From contig JBJHCA010000052.1 of NCBI GenBank assembly GCA_050485785.1, positions 1 to 23,386 of the forward strand: a DNA stretch of 23,386 nt. Reading direction: 5' to 3'. The notes below the pieces were generated by a model. That model did not search any database, was not told the DNA's origin, and saw only the letters and a list, made by a program, of their open reading frames with translations. Shown in pieces: positions 12,784-20,564 of this stretch; the stretch's first letter is position 1; each line of letters opens with the position of its first letter. This DNA comes from JBJHCA01 sp050485785. Its GTDB lineage: Bacteria; Bacteroidota; Bacteroidia; Chitinophagales; Saprospiraceae. Position numbers and translations under genes: made by a program.

Positions 12784-14322
12784 ATGAACGAGTGGCTGTT
12801 ATACCTGAGCCTTGGGCTTTACATGATCCTGTTTGGGCTCATCACCTTGTATTGCTTGAATCAGCTGTACCTCTTTGTGCTATACCTCAGGAGCAAAGCT
12901 TCCATGGGGCAACAAAAAGATATCAAAAATAATACACCCAAAGCTGCTCTGCATCACCTTGCTGCAATAGTTGATACGGTAAATACTCCAGAAAGGTTAG
13001 GTGAATATCCTGGAAACCTGCCTTCGGTATGCCTGCAACTCCCTGTTTACAATGAGCCGCTGGTCATTGAACGCCTGCTGAAGTCGGCCATTGAACTGGA
13101 CTATCCTGCCCACCGGCTTGAAATTCAGATTTTGGATGATTCTGAGGACAATACTACCTGGCTGATCGGGCAATTTCTGCAAGATCATGCCGAAAAAATA
13201 CCATTTGCAGTGCGGCATATCCGACGCGAAAAACGCACTGGGTTTAAAGCTGGTGCACTTCAACATGGCCTCGAACTTACTGATTGTGAACTGATTGCCA
13301 TTTTCGATGCCGATTTTATCATACCCCGCAATTTCCTGCTTCACACTGTTCCGGCACATGGTGATGAAAATACGGCAGTGGTTCAGGCCCGGTGGACTTT
13401 CATCAACCAGGACTATTCGCTGCTCACCCGACTTCAGGCATGGCAACTGCACCTGCATTTTTGGGTTGAACAAAGTGTGCGGATGTGGGGCAACTTCCTG
13501 CTGCAATTCAACGGCACTGCCGGGGTATGGAAAAAGAAAGCCATTGTAGAAAGTGGAGGCTGGAGCCACGATACCTTAACCGAAGACCTCGATTTGAGCT
13601 ACCGGGCACAGCTTGCCGGCTGGAAGATCAGATTTCTGCCCAACATGGAAGCCCCCTCTGAGCTGCCCGTTCACATTGCTGCACTCAAAGATCAGCAGTT
13701 CAGATGGACCAAAGGCGGAGCTGAATGTGCCCGCAAGTTGATTCCCCGTATACTGGCATCGGAACTGAGTGCCGGTAAAAAGTTTCAGGCCGTTTTGCAC
13801 CTGTCTGCCAGCAGTGTTTATCTTTTTCTGTTTTCCGGTGCTTTGCTCAGTGTGTTGCTGAGTTTATGGCCCTCCACCCGCGAGCTCACGCTGAGTGGTT
13901 TTGCCATCTTCATTGCCGGCGTGTTTTGTCTCCTGCCCATCTATGCAGCTATGTTCAGGCTGGCTTTTCCACGCACGAGCTACATTTGGTTTGTCCCGCT
14001 TTTCCTGGTCTACCTTGTGCTGTCACTGGGGCTCAGCCTCCGGAATGCCACGGCAGTGTTGCAGGGCCTTATTGGACGACGAACACCCTTTGTAAGAACA
14101 CCTAAATGGGGGCTTACCCGAAAAAATGAAGTCAATCGCCCGTCCCAATACTGGAAGTTCCGCGATGCTGCCCTGGCAGAAGGTGTCACCGGTTTGATTT
14201 TCATGGTAGCCGTGGTGGCAGCGCTTTTTCAAAACTGGCACGTATTCACCATGTTCCATTTGATGCTGGGTATCGGTTTACTGGCGGTATTTATTTATGC
14301 CAAAACACACAACCGTAGCTGA
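12784..14322 (+). CDS. Cellulose-synthase-like processive GT2 membrane glycosyltransferase
   Basis: A 512-residue inner-membrane enzyme. An N-terminal membrane helix (about 5-34) leads to a cytoplasmic GT-A domain holding the motifs of processive beta-glycan synthases: DDS (118-120), DAD (175-177), TED (266-268) and QQFRW (304-308). Four or so helices follow (about 335-365, 375-400, 403-430, 472-508) and form the export channel in this family. The layout is like plant CslA glucomannan synthases and bacterial CESA-CelA-like proteins of about 500 residues, rather than BcsA, since the PilZ domain for c-di-GMP is missing. Predicted role: polymerisation and export of a beta-linked polysaccharide, or single transfers to a lipid. 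The product cannot be named. Start and stop overlap or nearly touch both neighbours, so translation is coupled. Confidence 0.9.
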   Translation: MNEWLLYLSLGLYMILFGLITLYCLNQLYLFVLYLRSKASMGQQKDIKNNTPKAALHHLAAIVDTVNTPERLGEYPGNLPSVCLQLPVYNEPLVIERLLKSAIELDYPAHRLEIQILDDSEDNTTWLIGQFLQDHAEKIPFAVRHIRREKRTGFKAGALQHGLELTDCELIAIFDADFIIPRNFLLHTVPAHGDENTAVVQARWTFINQDYSLLTRLQAWQLHLHFWVEQSVRMWGNFLLQFNGTAGVWKKKAIVESGGWSHDTLTEDLDLSYRAQLAGWKIRFLPNMEAPSELPVHIAALKDQQFRWTKGGAECARKLIPRILASELSAGKKFQAVLHLSASSVYLFLFSGALLSVLLSLWPSTRELTLSGFAIFIAGVFCLLPIYAAMFRLAFPRTSYIWFVPLFLVYLVLSLGLSLRNATAVLQGLIGRRTPFVRTPKWGLTRKNEVNRPSQYWKFRDAALAEGVTGLIFMVAVVAALFQNWHVFTMFHLMLGIGLLAVFIYAKTHNRS

Positions 14323-15701
14323 TGATGCCTTTCAGGATCAATAACCCGAATTGGCCGGCACTGCTGATGATCCCGCTTATCGTGTGGGGAAGCATGTATA
14401 TCACCCGGCATAACACAATGGAAATCATTGGTTTTTGGGCTGTCGCAGTGTTTTTGTGGGTTTGGCTGATAAGGTCTTGTCCTGCCCGGTTAAAGCCGGG
14501 AGGTGTTTTTTTATTTTTTGGGATAGCTCTTTGTTTGCGGCTTATCGCCTTTGTAGCTTTTCCCGCATTATCTGATGATATCTACCGGTTTATCTGGGAC
14601 GGTCAACTCATTCTTCAGGGCACCCATCCTTTCAGCCTTACACCGCAGGCTTATATGCATATTACGCCCAATCCCGGCCAAACTCTTGAAACACTCTATC
14701 CTCTGCTCAACTCACCCGAGTATTTTACGGTTTACCCGGCTGCATGTCAGGCCGTATTTTACCTGGCTGCCCGGTTGTTTCCTGACGACATTTACACAGC
14801 TCATCTCATCATCAAACTACCGCTGCTGCTGGCGGAAATACTGAATTTGGGCATCATTTACCTGCTCGTGTCGCAATTGAAAACCGGTATGAACCGGCTG
14901 GTTGCTTATGCATTTCAGCCTTTTATTATACTGGAGGGGGTCGGCAATGCCCACTTTGAAGTACTGCTGCTCACTCCTTTGTTATTGCTGTTGCTCATCG
15001 GTTTTAGAAGGCGTGCCTGGCTGGCTGCGCTGTTGTTTTCTACAGGCATTGCCATCAAAATACTCCCGGCTATGTTGCTGCCGGCATGGTTTTTCAATCT
15101 GCCGCTTAAAGGTAAAATAGTACTGGGGTTAACCGTTTTTGCAGCTACCGCGATCATTCATTTACCGCTGTTTACACCCTACACACTTTACGGCATGTAC
15201 ACGGGCTTATCACTGTATTACAGCCACTTTGAATTCAATGCATCGGTGTATTACCTGCTCCGGAATGCAGTTTGGGTGTTTACCGGATACAATCCCATCG
15301 CCTGGCTGGGGCCGGTGCTGGCTATTACAGCTACCGTTCTGATACTGGCATTATCATTCAAAGCCCGGATCAGAACTTCGGCGGATATGGCGGTGGTATG
15401 GATCATGGCGCTAACAGTTTACTGGTTACTGGCCACCACCGTTCATCCATGGTACCTGCTCACCATTGCCGGGCTATCGGTCATTACGAGTATGCGATTC
15501 CCCTTTGTATGGCTGTGCCTGGCCTGGCTGAGTTATGTGGGATACACAGCCGAGGGGTTTGAGGAAAATCTCCTGATCCTGGTCCTTCAGTATGCAGGGT
15601 TGTTTGTATGTTTGTTGTTGGACCTTAAGTCCGGAGTGTGGAGCAATATCTTTCTATCCGGCAAGGTTGAAAATTTGGTATCCGAACAAAAGCAAAAGTA
15701 A
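14322..15701 (+). CDS. GT-C fold integral membrane glycosyltransferase (GT87/DUF2029-like)
   Basis: A 459-residue polytopic membrane protein with about ten to twelve hydrophobic helices. After the first helices comes an extracytoplasmic loop with SDDIYRFIWDGQLILQG (84-100) and THPF, the acidic Asp-Asp motif typical of GT-C enzymes that use polyprenyl-phosphate sugars. The repeated pattern of AxxIKxLPA-like helices (IAIKILPAMLLPAW, about 244-257) fits the GT87/DUF2029 mannosyltransferase group. Start ATG 14322 overlaps the TGA of the previous gene by one base; a second ATG follows at once. The upstream GT2 enzyme could supply its lipid-linked donor, which is inference from gene order and family knowledge. 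Acceptor and linkage unknown. Could also belong to a related MptA/B-like family. Confidence 0.82.
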   Translation: MMPFRINNPNWPALLMIPLIVWGSMYITRHNTMEIIGFWAVAVFLWVWLIRSCPARLKPGGVFLFFGIALCLRLIAFVAFPALSDDIYRFIWDGQLILQGTHPFSLTPQAYMHITPNPGQTLETLYPLLNSPEYFTVYPAACQAVFYLAARLFPDDIYTAHLIIKLPLLLAEILNLGIIYLLVSQLKTGMNRLVAYAFQPFIILEGVGNAHFEVLLLTPLLLLLLIGFRRRAWLAALLFSTGIAIKILPAMLLPAWFFNLPLKGKIVLGLTVFAATAIIHLPLFTPYTLYGMYTGLSLYYSHFEFNASVYYLLRNAVWVFTGYNPIAWLGPVLAITATVLILALSFKARIRTSADMAVVWIMALTVYWLLATTVHPWYLLTIAGLSVITSMRFPFVWLCLAWLSYVGYTAEGFEENLLILVLQYAGLFVCLLLDLKSGVWSNIFLSGKVENLVSEQKQK

Positions 15702-15708
15702 AGCAGAT

Positions 15709-16254
15709 ATGAAGCTCATTACATGTACCCTGATTTTAGTAAGTTTGGTGCTACTAGCTGATGCTCAGCGGCATGATGGCTACATCATTCTGGAGTCAGG
15801 CGAAAAGCTGGAAGGAAGAGTGCGCACCGGAGCATTGGCCGACTTCAGTGAACGAATCAGATTTGAATCAGCCACCGGCGAATCAAGGGATTACCTCCCT
15901 GCTGAAGTAAAACGGGTCAGTTACACCACGCGCAGAGGAGAAACTTTTAAATACGTAAAAAAAGACCTTGCAGGCAAGACCCGTTTCATTAGGCTTATGG
16001 CTGAGGGCGATACCGACCTGTACCTATATTATGATCAGCATCCCATTAACCGAAACAGAATAGCTATCTATATATTATCAGGTCCGGGAGACCGATATGT
16101 AGAAGTGAAAGAAGACGATTATCTGCGAAAACTAGCTGAGTACTTCAGCGACTGCCCTACCTTGAAAGGTCAGCTGGGTACTGACGGCCACCGGTTTACC
16201 AATATGGCCGACGTCGTGGATAAGTATAACCGATGCTGGAAAACTGGAGGCTAG
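15709..16254 (+). CDS. Secreted protein of unknown function in the glycosyltransferase operon
   Basis: A 181-residue protein with a clear signal peptide (KLITCTLILVSLVLLADA, cut before QRHDG). It is therefore exported to the periplasm or cell surface; there is no lipobox cysteine. The mature part opens with GYIILESGEKLEGRV, a short beta-rich pattern I recall from secreted Bacteroidota proteins of unknown role, followed by YLPAEVKRVSYTTRRGETFKYV and a helical C-terminus with two cysteines. I chose ATG 15709 because it begins the signal peptide and is 7 bases after the previous stop; the frame extends 39 codons further upstream inside the GT-C gene, but without sense. Gene order suggests a part in assembly or sensing of the glycan, which is inference only. 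Confidence 0.8.
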   Translation: MKLITCTLILVSLVLLADAQRHDGYIILESGEKLEGRVRTGALADFSERIRFESATGESRDYLPAEVKRVSYTTRRGETFKYVKKDLAGKTRFIRLMAEGDTDLYLYYDQHPINRNRIAIYILSGPGDRYVEVKEDDYLRKLAEYFSDCPTLKGQLGTDGHRFTNMADVVDKYNRCWKTGG

Positions 16255-16266
16255 CCTTCTTCACGG

Positions 16267-17205
16267 TTACTTTTTTAGGGTGTCGAACACGTCTTCCAGC
16301 GCATCATCAACTGTGTTGAACCTGAATTCAAAGCCTTCTTCCAAAGCGCGTGCCGGTACCGCATTAACACCGGTAAGCAAGGCTTCTGCCATGCTGCCCA
16401 GCATAATTTTCAATAACCCTGCTGGCACGGGGTGAACAACGCTAAAACCTGAGTAAACACGCTTCATGGCCCGTGCAAACTCAATGTTGCTCACCGGTTT
16501 GGGTGCTGTGGCATTGTAAGTGCCGGTTACAGGCTGTTGCAATGTATATATATACATGTTGACCAGGTCATCAATATGTATCCAGGGAAGCATTTGACTG
16601 CCGGAGCCGAAGTAAGCAGCACTTCCCAGCCTTAACGGCGTATATACTTTGGGAACCATTCCGCCGTCGGCCGAAAGTACCGGCCCTGTTCTGAGGCAAA
16701 CAGTTGGAACTTGTTCGGAGACCTGATTAATGGCATCTTCCCAGGCGATCCCGGTAGCGGCAAGAAACCCCGATGTGCCAGCTCTGTGCTGTTCAGTGAC
16801 AACCTCATCAGAAGGGCAATGACCATAATAACCCACCGCCCCTGCAGCGATAAACTTCTGAGGCTTCATGGCGCTGTCCTGCAACATGTAATTCAGCAGC
16901 AGCTGAGTACTGTTTACCCTGCTGTCCAGTATTTCCTTTCGGTAGGCCTGAGTCCAGCGATGGTCGGCAATGCCGGCACCGGCAAGATGGATCACAACAT
17001 CCGCCCATTCCAGTGCTTTGCTGTCCATGGTCATTGTAGTGATATCCCATTGATATTGGGGAATATTCCGGCCTGTTTTGGCAGACCTTGTAAGATGAGC
17101 AACTTCATACCCCAATTCCGTGAGCTTCTTCGTTAATTGTGTACCGATCAGGCCGCTACCCCCTGAAATGAGTACGCGAAGTGATTGATTTTTTTCGAAT
17201 TTCAT
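16267..17205 (-). CDS. TIGR01777 family (YfcH-like) NAD-dependent epimerase/dehydratase homologue
   Basis: A 312-residue extended short-chain dehydrogenase-like protein. What is seen: the nucleotide-binding GGSGLIG (15-21), VVIHLAGAGIADHRWT (a signature of the TIGR01777 group), the GAVGYYG segment where the catalytic Tyr-containing motif lies, CLRTGPVLSADGGMVPKV, LPWIHIDDLV and a C-terminal DUF1731 domain (about 255-300). The family, with E. coli YfcH, has no confirmed reaction; it is related to sugar-nucleotide epimerases and to plant cell-division-linked proteins. It converges on the glycosyltransferase operon (12 bases between stops), so it is not part of it, and diverges from the ABC importer genes. 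No consensus -7 box was found in front. Confidence 0.92.
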   Translation of the reverse strand: MKFEKNQSLRVLISGGSGLIGTQLTKKLTELGYEVAHLTRSAKTGRNIPQYQWDITTMTMDSKALEWADVVIHLAGAGIADHRWTQAYRKEILDSRVNSTQLLLNYMLQDSAMKPQKFIAAGAVGYYGHCPSDEVVTEQHRAGTSGFLAATGIAWEDAINQVSEQVPTVCLRTGPVLSADGGMVPKVYTPLRLGSAAYFGSGSQMLPWIHIDDLVNMYIYTLQQPVTGTYNATAPKPVSNIEFARAMKRVYSGFSVVHPVPAGLLKIMLGSMAEALLTGVNAVPARALEEGFEFRFNTVDDALEDVFDTLKK

Positions 17206-17317
17206 GGCAAAACCCGTGTATTAGTGGTCAATTCTCTATATTGCATCCTCAAAAATTACGAGGGGTCGTTTTATGCAAATTCCTTCTGACTCTATTGGTA
17301 AACAAATAATAAGATAC

Positions 17318-19078
17318 ATGTTTAAAAAAATGAAGTTTTCTTTCGTCGCTTTGAGTGCCTTACTGATCTTTTATGCCTGTGGTGGCGGAGGCACACTGGA
17401 TACATCCCACGCTGACCGGGTAAGGGTTCATGCACTTTCAGATGTGGAACAAATCAATTTGATCAACGGCTCAGATGCTCAAACCACTATTATAGGATAT
17501 CAGGTAAAACAAGCCCTTTACGGGCTGCACCCCACCACGTACGAATTTGTTCCGGTACTGGCCAAAGAAAAAGCGACAATATACGAAGTGAATGACACCA
17601 TATATATGGACTTTGTAATCAGGGAAGAAGCCTTATGGGATAACGGTGATCCCATTACTGGCCACGACTATGCTTTTTCCGTGAAAGCCGTGCTTAACCC
17701 CCGTACTGATTGCGTACATCTGAAAACATACTATGAGTTCATCCATGATGTGATTGTAGATGATGAGAATCCCAAAAAGTTTACCGTTGTATGCAAGCAG
17801 CCATATATGATTGCCGAAGCAGCGGCTGCAGATTTGTATATGCTGCCCCGGTATGTCTACGATCCGGAAGGGATCATGGAGCAGTTTACCGTAAAACAAC
17901 TTGCCTATACCACCGATGAGCTGGCCAATGACCCTGAGATCAACCGGTTTGCAAATTTTTTCAATTCAGACCGATTCAAGCGGGAAGTGCTGGCGGGTTC
18001 AGGCCCGTACCGTTTTGAGCGTTGGGACACCAACCAGCGCATAGTTTTGCAGCGCAAAGAGAATTGGTGGGGAGATAAGATTGACAACACCAACAATCCA
18101 TGGTTTCAGGCCTACCCTAACCAGATAGTTTACGTTACGGTTAATGATCTCACCACGGCTGTAGTAGCTCTTAAAGGCCAGAGCCTGGATGCCATGCACA
18201 ACATTCCTCCCAAGGATTTTGTGGAAGACCTTGGCCGCAGTCAGAGCTTTCAGCAGCTCTACTATATGGAAACTCCACCGTTGTTCTCCTATGATTATAT
18301 AGGCATTAACATGCGCGATCCACGCCTGGCTGATGTGCGGGTGCGCACGGCTCTGGCCCACATGATGAATGTTGAACAGTTGATTGAAGCAGAACTGTAC
18401 GGACTGGGCCAACGGGTCACTAGTTTTGTGCATCCGAGCATCAAAGACCGCCTCAATACCGAGATCGAACCCTATGAATTCAATCTGAACAAAGCCCGCG
18501 AAATTCTGGCAGAAGCTGGTTGGAGCGATATGACCGGTGACGGGATACTCAATAAGGAAATTGACGGTGAAATGCATACCATGCGATTGAGGATGTTTTA
18601 TAACAGTGGCAACCAACGCCGTGAAACAACCTGCCTGATTTTCCAGAATGCTGCCAGGCAAGCCGGATTGCAAATTGACATCCAAGCGCTGGAGTGGTCG
18701 GTTTTCCTGCAGCGGTCCAATGAAAAGGACTTTGATCTGTATGTAGGTGGCTGGGTTTCTTCACCCTCAGAAAGCGATCCGGCTCAGATATGGCATACCC
18801 GCAGCTACGACGGCGGATCTAACTATGTAGGCTTTGGTAATGATGAAACCGACGACCTGCTGGATGAGCTTCGTCAAACGGTGGATGTTGCCAAGCGGAA
18901 CAAGCTTTACAAAGAGCTACAACAAAAAATACACGACGAAGTGCCTTATATTTTCCTCCTGTCTCAAAAAAACAGGGTTGCCGTGAGCAGAAAATACGAC
19001 AATGTATTTGCCACCGGTCTGCGCTCAGGTGTGTGGCCGGCAGCCTACAGGGCTGCAGCAGCCCTTACCGCCGAATAG
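17318..19078 (+). CDS. Peptide/nickel-type ABC transporter substrate-binding lipoprotein
   Basis: A 586-residue SBP_bac_5 family binding protein, the receptor part of an ABC importer for peptides or similar solutes. From MFKKMKFSF a short signal peptide leads to a Cys followed by four Gly (about residue 21), a lipoprotein anchor with glycine-rich start as often seen in Bacteroidota; the -3 residue of the lipobox (Phe) is not typical. The family's landmarks follow: ALWDNGDPITGHDYAFSVKA, GSGPYRFERWDTNQRIVLQR, DYIGINMRDPRLADVRVRTA and NLNKAREILAEAGW. I chose ATG 17318; ATG 17330 is nearly as good, and an in-frame ATG at 17273 would place 15 extra residues before the signal peptide. Two permease genes follow, so they form one transporter. 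The substrate cannot be told from sequence. Confidence 0.93.
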   Translation: MFKKMKFSFVALSALLIFYACGGGGTLDTSHADRVRVHALSDVEQINLINGSDAQTTIIGYQVKQALYGLHPTTYEFVPVLAKEKATIYEVNDTIYMDFVIREEALWDNGDPITGHDYAFSVKAVLNPRTDCVHLKTYYEFIHDVIVDDENPKKFTVVCKQPYMIAEAAAADLYMLPRYVYDPEGIMEQFTVKQLAYTTDELANDPEINRFANFFNSDRFKREVLAGSGPYRFERWDTNQRIVLQRKENWWGDKIDNTNNPWFQAYPNQIVYVTVNDLTTAVVALKGQSLDAMHNIPPKDFVEDLGRSQSFQQLYYMETPPLFSYDYIGINMRDPRLADVRVRTALAHMMNVEQLIEAELYGLGQRVTSFVHPSIKDRLNTEIEPYEFNLNKAREILAEAGWSDMTGDGILNKEIDGEMHTMRLRMFYNSGNQRRETTCLIFQNAARQAGLQIDIQALEWSVFLQRSNEKDFDLYVGGWVSSPSESDPAQIWHTRSYDGGSNYVGFGNDETDDLLDELRQTVDVAKRNKLYKELQQKIHDEVPYIFLLSQKNRVAVSRKYDNVFATGLRSGVWPAAYRAAAALTAE

Positions 19079-19120
19079 TATCTGCGGTGTCATTGATTCT
19101 GAAGGAAAATCGAGAGGCCT

Positions 19121-20533
19121 ATGTTTCAGTATATTCTCAAGCGGATATTGATTTTTATACCCACCTTGTTTGTCATTTCACTGGTGGTATACACATTGAG
19201 CGTATATGCTCCCGGCGATCCGGTGGCATCAATGCTGGCCGCTACCGGGGCCGGCACCGAAAGCATGACCGACAGGGTGGCCGGTGAACGGGCCTACATG
19301 GACATGCGTGAAAGGCTTAATCTTCATCTGCCCACCTTTTACTTTGCACTCAGTACCCGGGCACATCCGGATACGCTTTACCGCATACCGAGGCTTCCTC
19401 ATGTTGACAACCTCAACCGACTGATCCATCAATACGGCAACTGGGAACAGATTAACCGATATTACCAACGGATCAGCAAACTAGAAGAATTTACCTATAC
19501 CCTTGAACGCGATACCTTGGCTCCAATGGCCATTACCCGCATCCGTGAAAACATAAGCCGGCTTTACATAGTGCACAATGATGCCACCATAACTCAGATT
19601 TTCCGCAATATTGAGGACCGGATGAGTGAAACCTACCTGGAGCCGCAGATAAGGCCTGAGTTTGAAAAACTGACCGGTGAATACCAGACCATGCAAAGCA
19701 CGGCAACGCGATGGAAAAACTACATCCCATCCATCCACTGGTACGGGTTTGAAAACCGCTACCATGCATGGTTTTCGGCATTTCTGAAATTTGATTTTGG
19801 CATCAGTTACCAGGACAGACAACCCATCAACCGGAAAATAGGCTCCAATATTTTCTGGACGATGTTTATCAGTTTCATATCCATTATTCTGACTTACCTG
19901 ATTGCCGTGCCTCTGGGTATATTTTCGGCCGTTCGCAAAGGCAGTAAATCGGACAATGTACTCACAACATTTTTGTTTGTATTGTACTCGCTGCCCAATT
20001 TTTGGGTTGCAACACTGCTGATCATCTTTCTTTGTCAGCCAGACTACCTCAATATCTTCCCGCCTTTTGGCGTAGGAGATATAGAAGGGAAACCGTTTTT
20101 TGAAGCACTGGCCATCAGAACACATCACCTGATATTGCCTCTTTTTTGCTGGACATACGGCAGTCTTGCCTTTTTGTCGCGTCAGATGCGGAGCGGGATG
20201 CTTTCGGTAATGAATCAGGACTTTATCCGGACTGCCCGGGCAAAGGGGCTCAAAGAAAACAAAGTGATATGGAAACACGCATTCAAGAACTCCCTGCTTC
20301 CTATCATTACCCTGTTTGCCAATGTTTTTCCGCTTATGATATCCGGTTCAGTGGTGATTGAGGTGATATTTACAATTCCGGGCATGGGTAAAATGTTGCT
20401 GGATGCCATGGTGTTTAAAGATTTCCCTGTTGTATTTACTATTGTTATGCTCTCGGCATTCCTGACCATGATTGGCTATCTGATTGCCGATATCCTTTAT
20501 GCCGTGGTCGATCCCAGAATTACCTATAGCTAA
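19121..20533 (+). CDS. ABC transporter permease, DppB/OppB-like, with large extracytoplasmic insertion
   Basis: A 470-residue inner-membrane permease. The core is DppB-like: the first helix (8-29), APGDPV (30-35), then four or five helices from about 243 on, and the EAA loop RTARAKGLKENKVIWKHAFKN (370-390), where the ATPase docks. The family's usual length is about 310-340. The extra 135 residues or so lie between LNLHLP (about 66-71) and FLKFDFGISY (221-230), the first periplasmic loop. This insertion is hydrophilic, helical and rich in Arg, Tyr and Glu. It begins 42 bases after the binding-protein gene, so the two are probably co-transcribed. No frameshift or fusion is apparent; the insertion looks like a true part of the protein. 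Confidence 0.92.
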   Translation: MFQYILKRILIFIPTLFVISLVVYTLSVYAPGDPVASMLAATGAGTESMTDRVAGERAYMDMRERLNLHLPTFYFALSTRAHPDTLYRIPRLPHVDNLNRLIHQYGNWEQINRYYQRISKLEEFTYTLERDTLAPMAITRIRENISRLYIVHNDATITQIFRNIEDRMSETYLEPQIRPEFEKLTGEYQTMQSTATRWKNYIPSIHWYGFENRYHAWFSAFLKFDFGISYQDRQPINRKIGSNIFWTMFISFISIILTYLIAVPLGIFSAVRKGSKSDNVLTTFLFVLYSLPNFWVATLLIIFLCQPDYLNIFPPFGVGDIEGKPFFEALAIRTHHLILPLFCWTYGSLAFLSRQMRSGMLSVMNQDFIRTARAKGLKENKVIWKHAFKNSLLPIITLFANVFPLMISGSVVIEVIFTIPGMGKMLLDAMVFKDFPVVFTIVMLSAFLTMIGYLIADILYAVVDPRITYS

Positions 20534-20564
20534 CTGAAGTATTTCAACATAAACTCAGCAGTCC

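Noticed and set aside
15592..15708. Longer start of the secreted protein inside the GT-C gene
   Set aside because: It would put 39 non-conserved-looking residues before a clear signal peptide and overlap the previous gene by over 100 bases.
17999..18685. A 228-codon open frame (-) opposite the binding-protein gene
   Set aside because: Antisense shadow of clear SBP_bac_5 landmarks; no domain of its own.
19481..20278. A 265-codon open frame (-) opposite the DppB-like gene
   Set aside because: Long, but antisense to a protein with intact permease motifs; its translation is rich in Cys, Lys and Gln with no domain.
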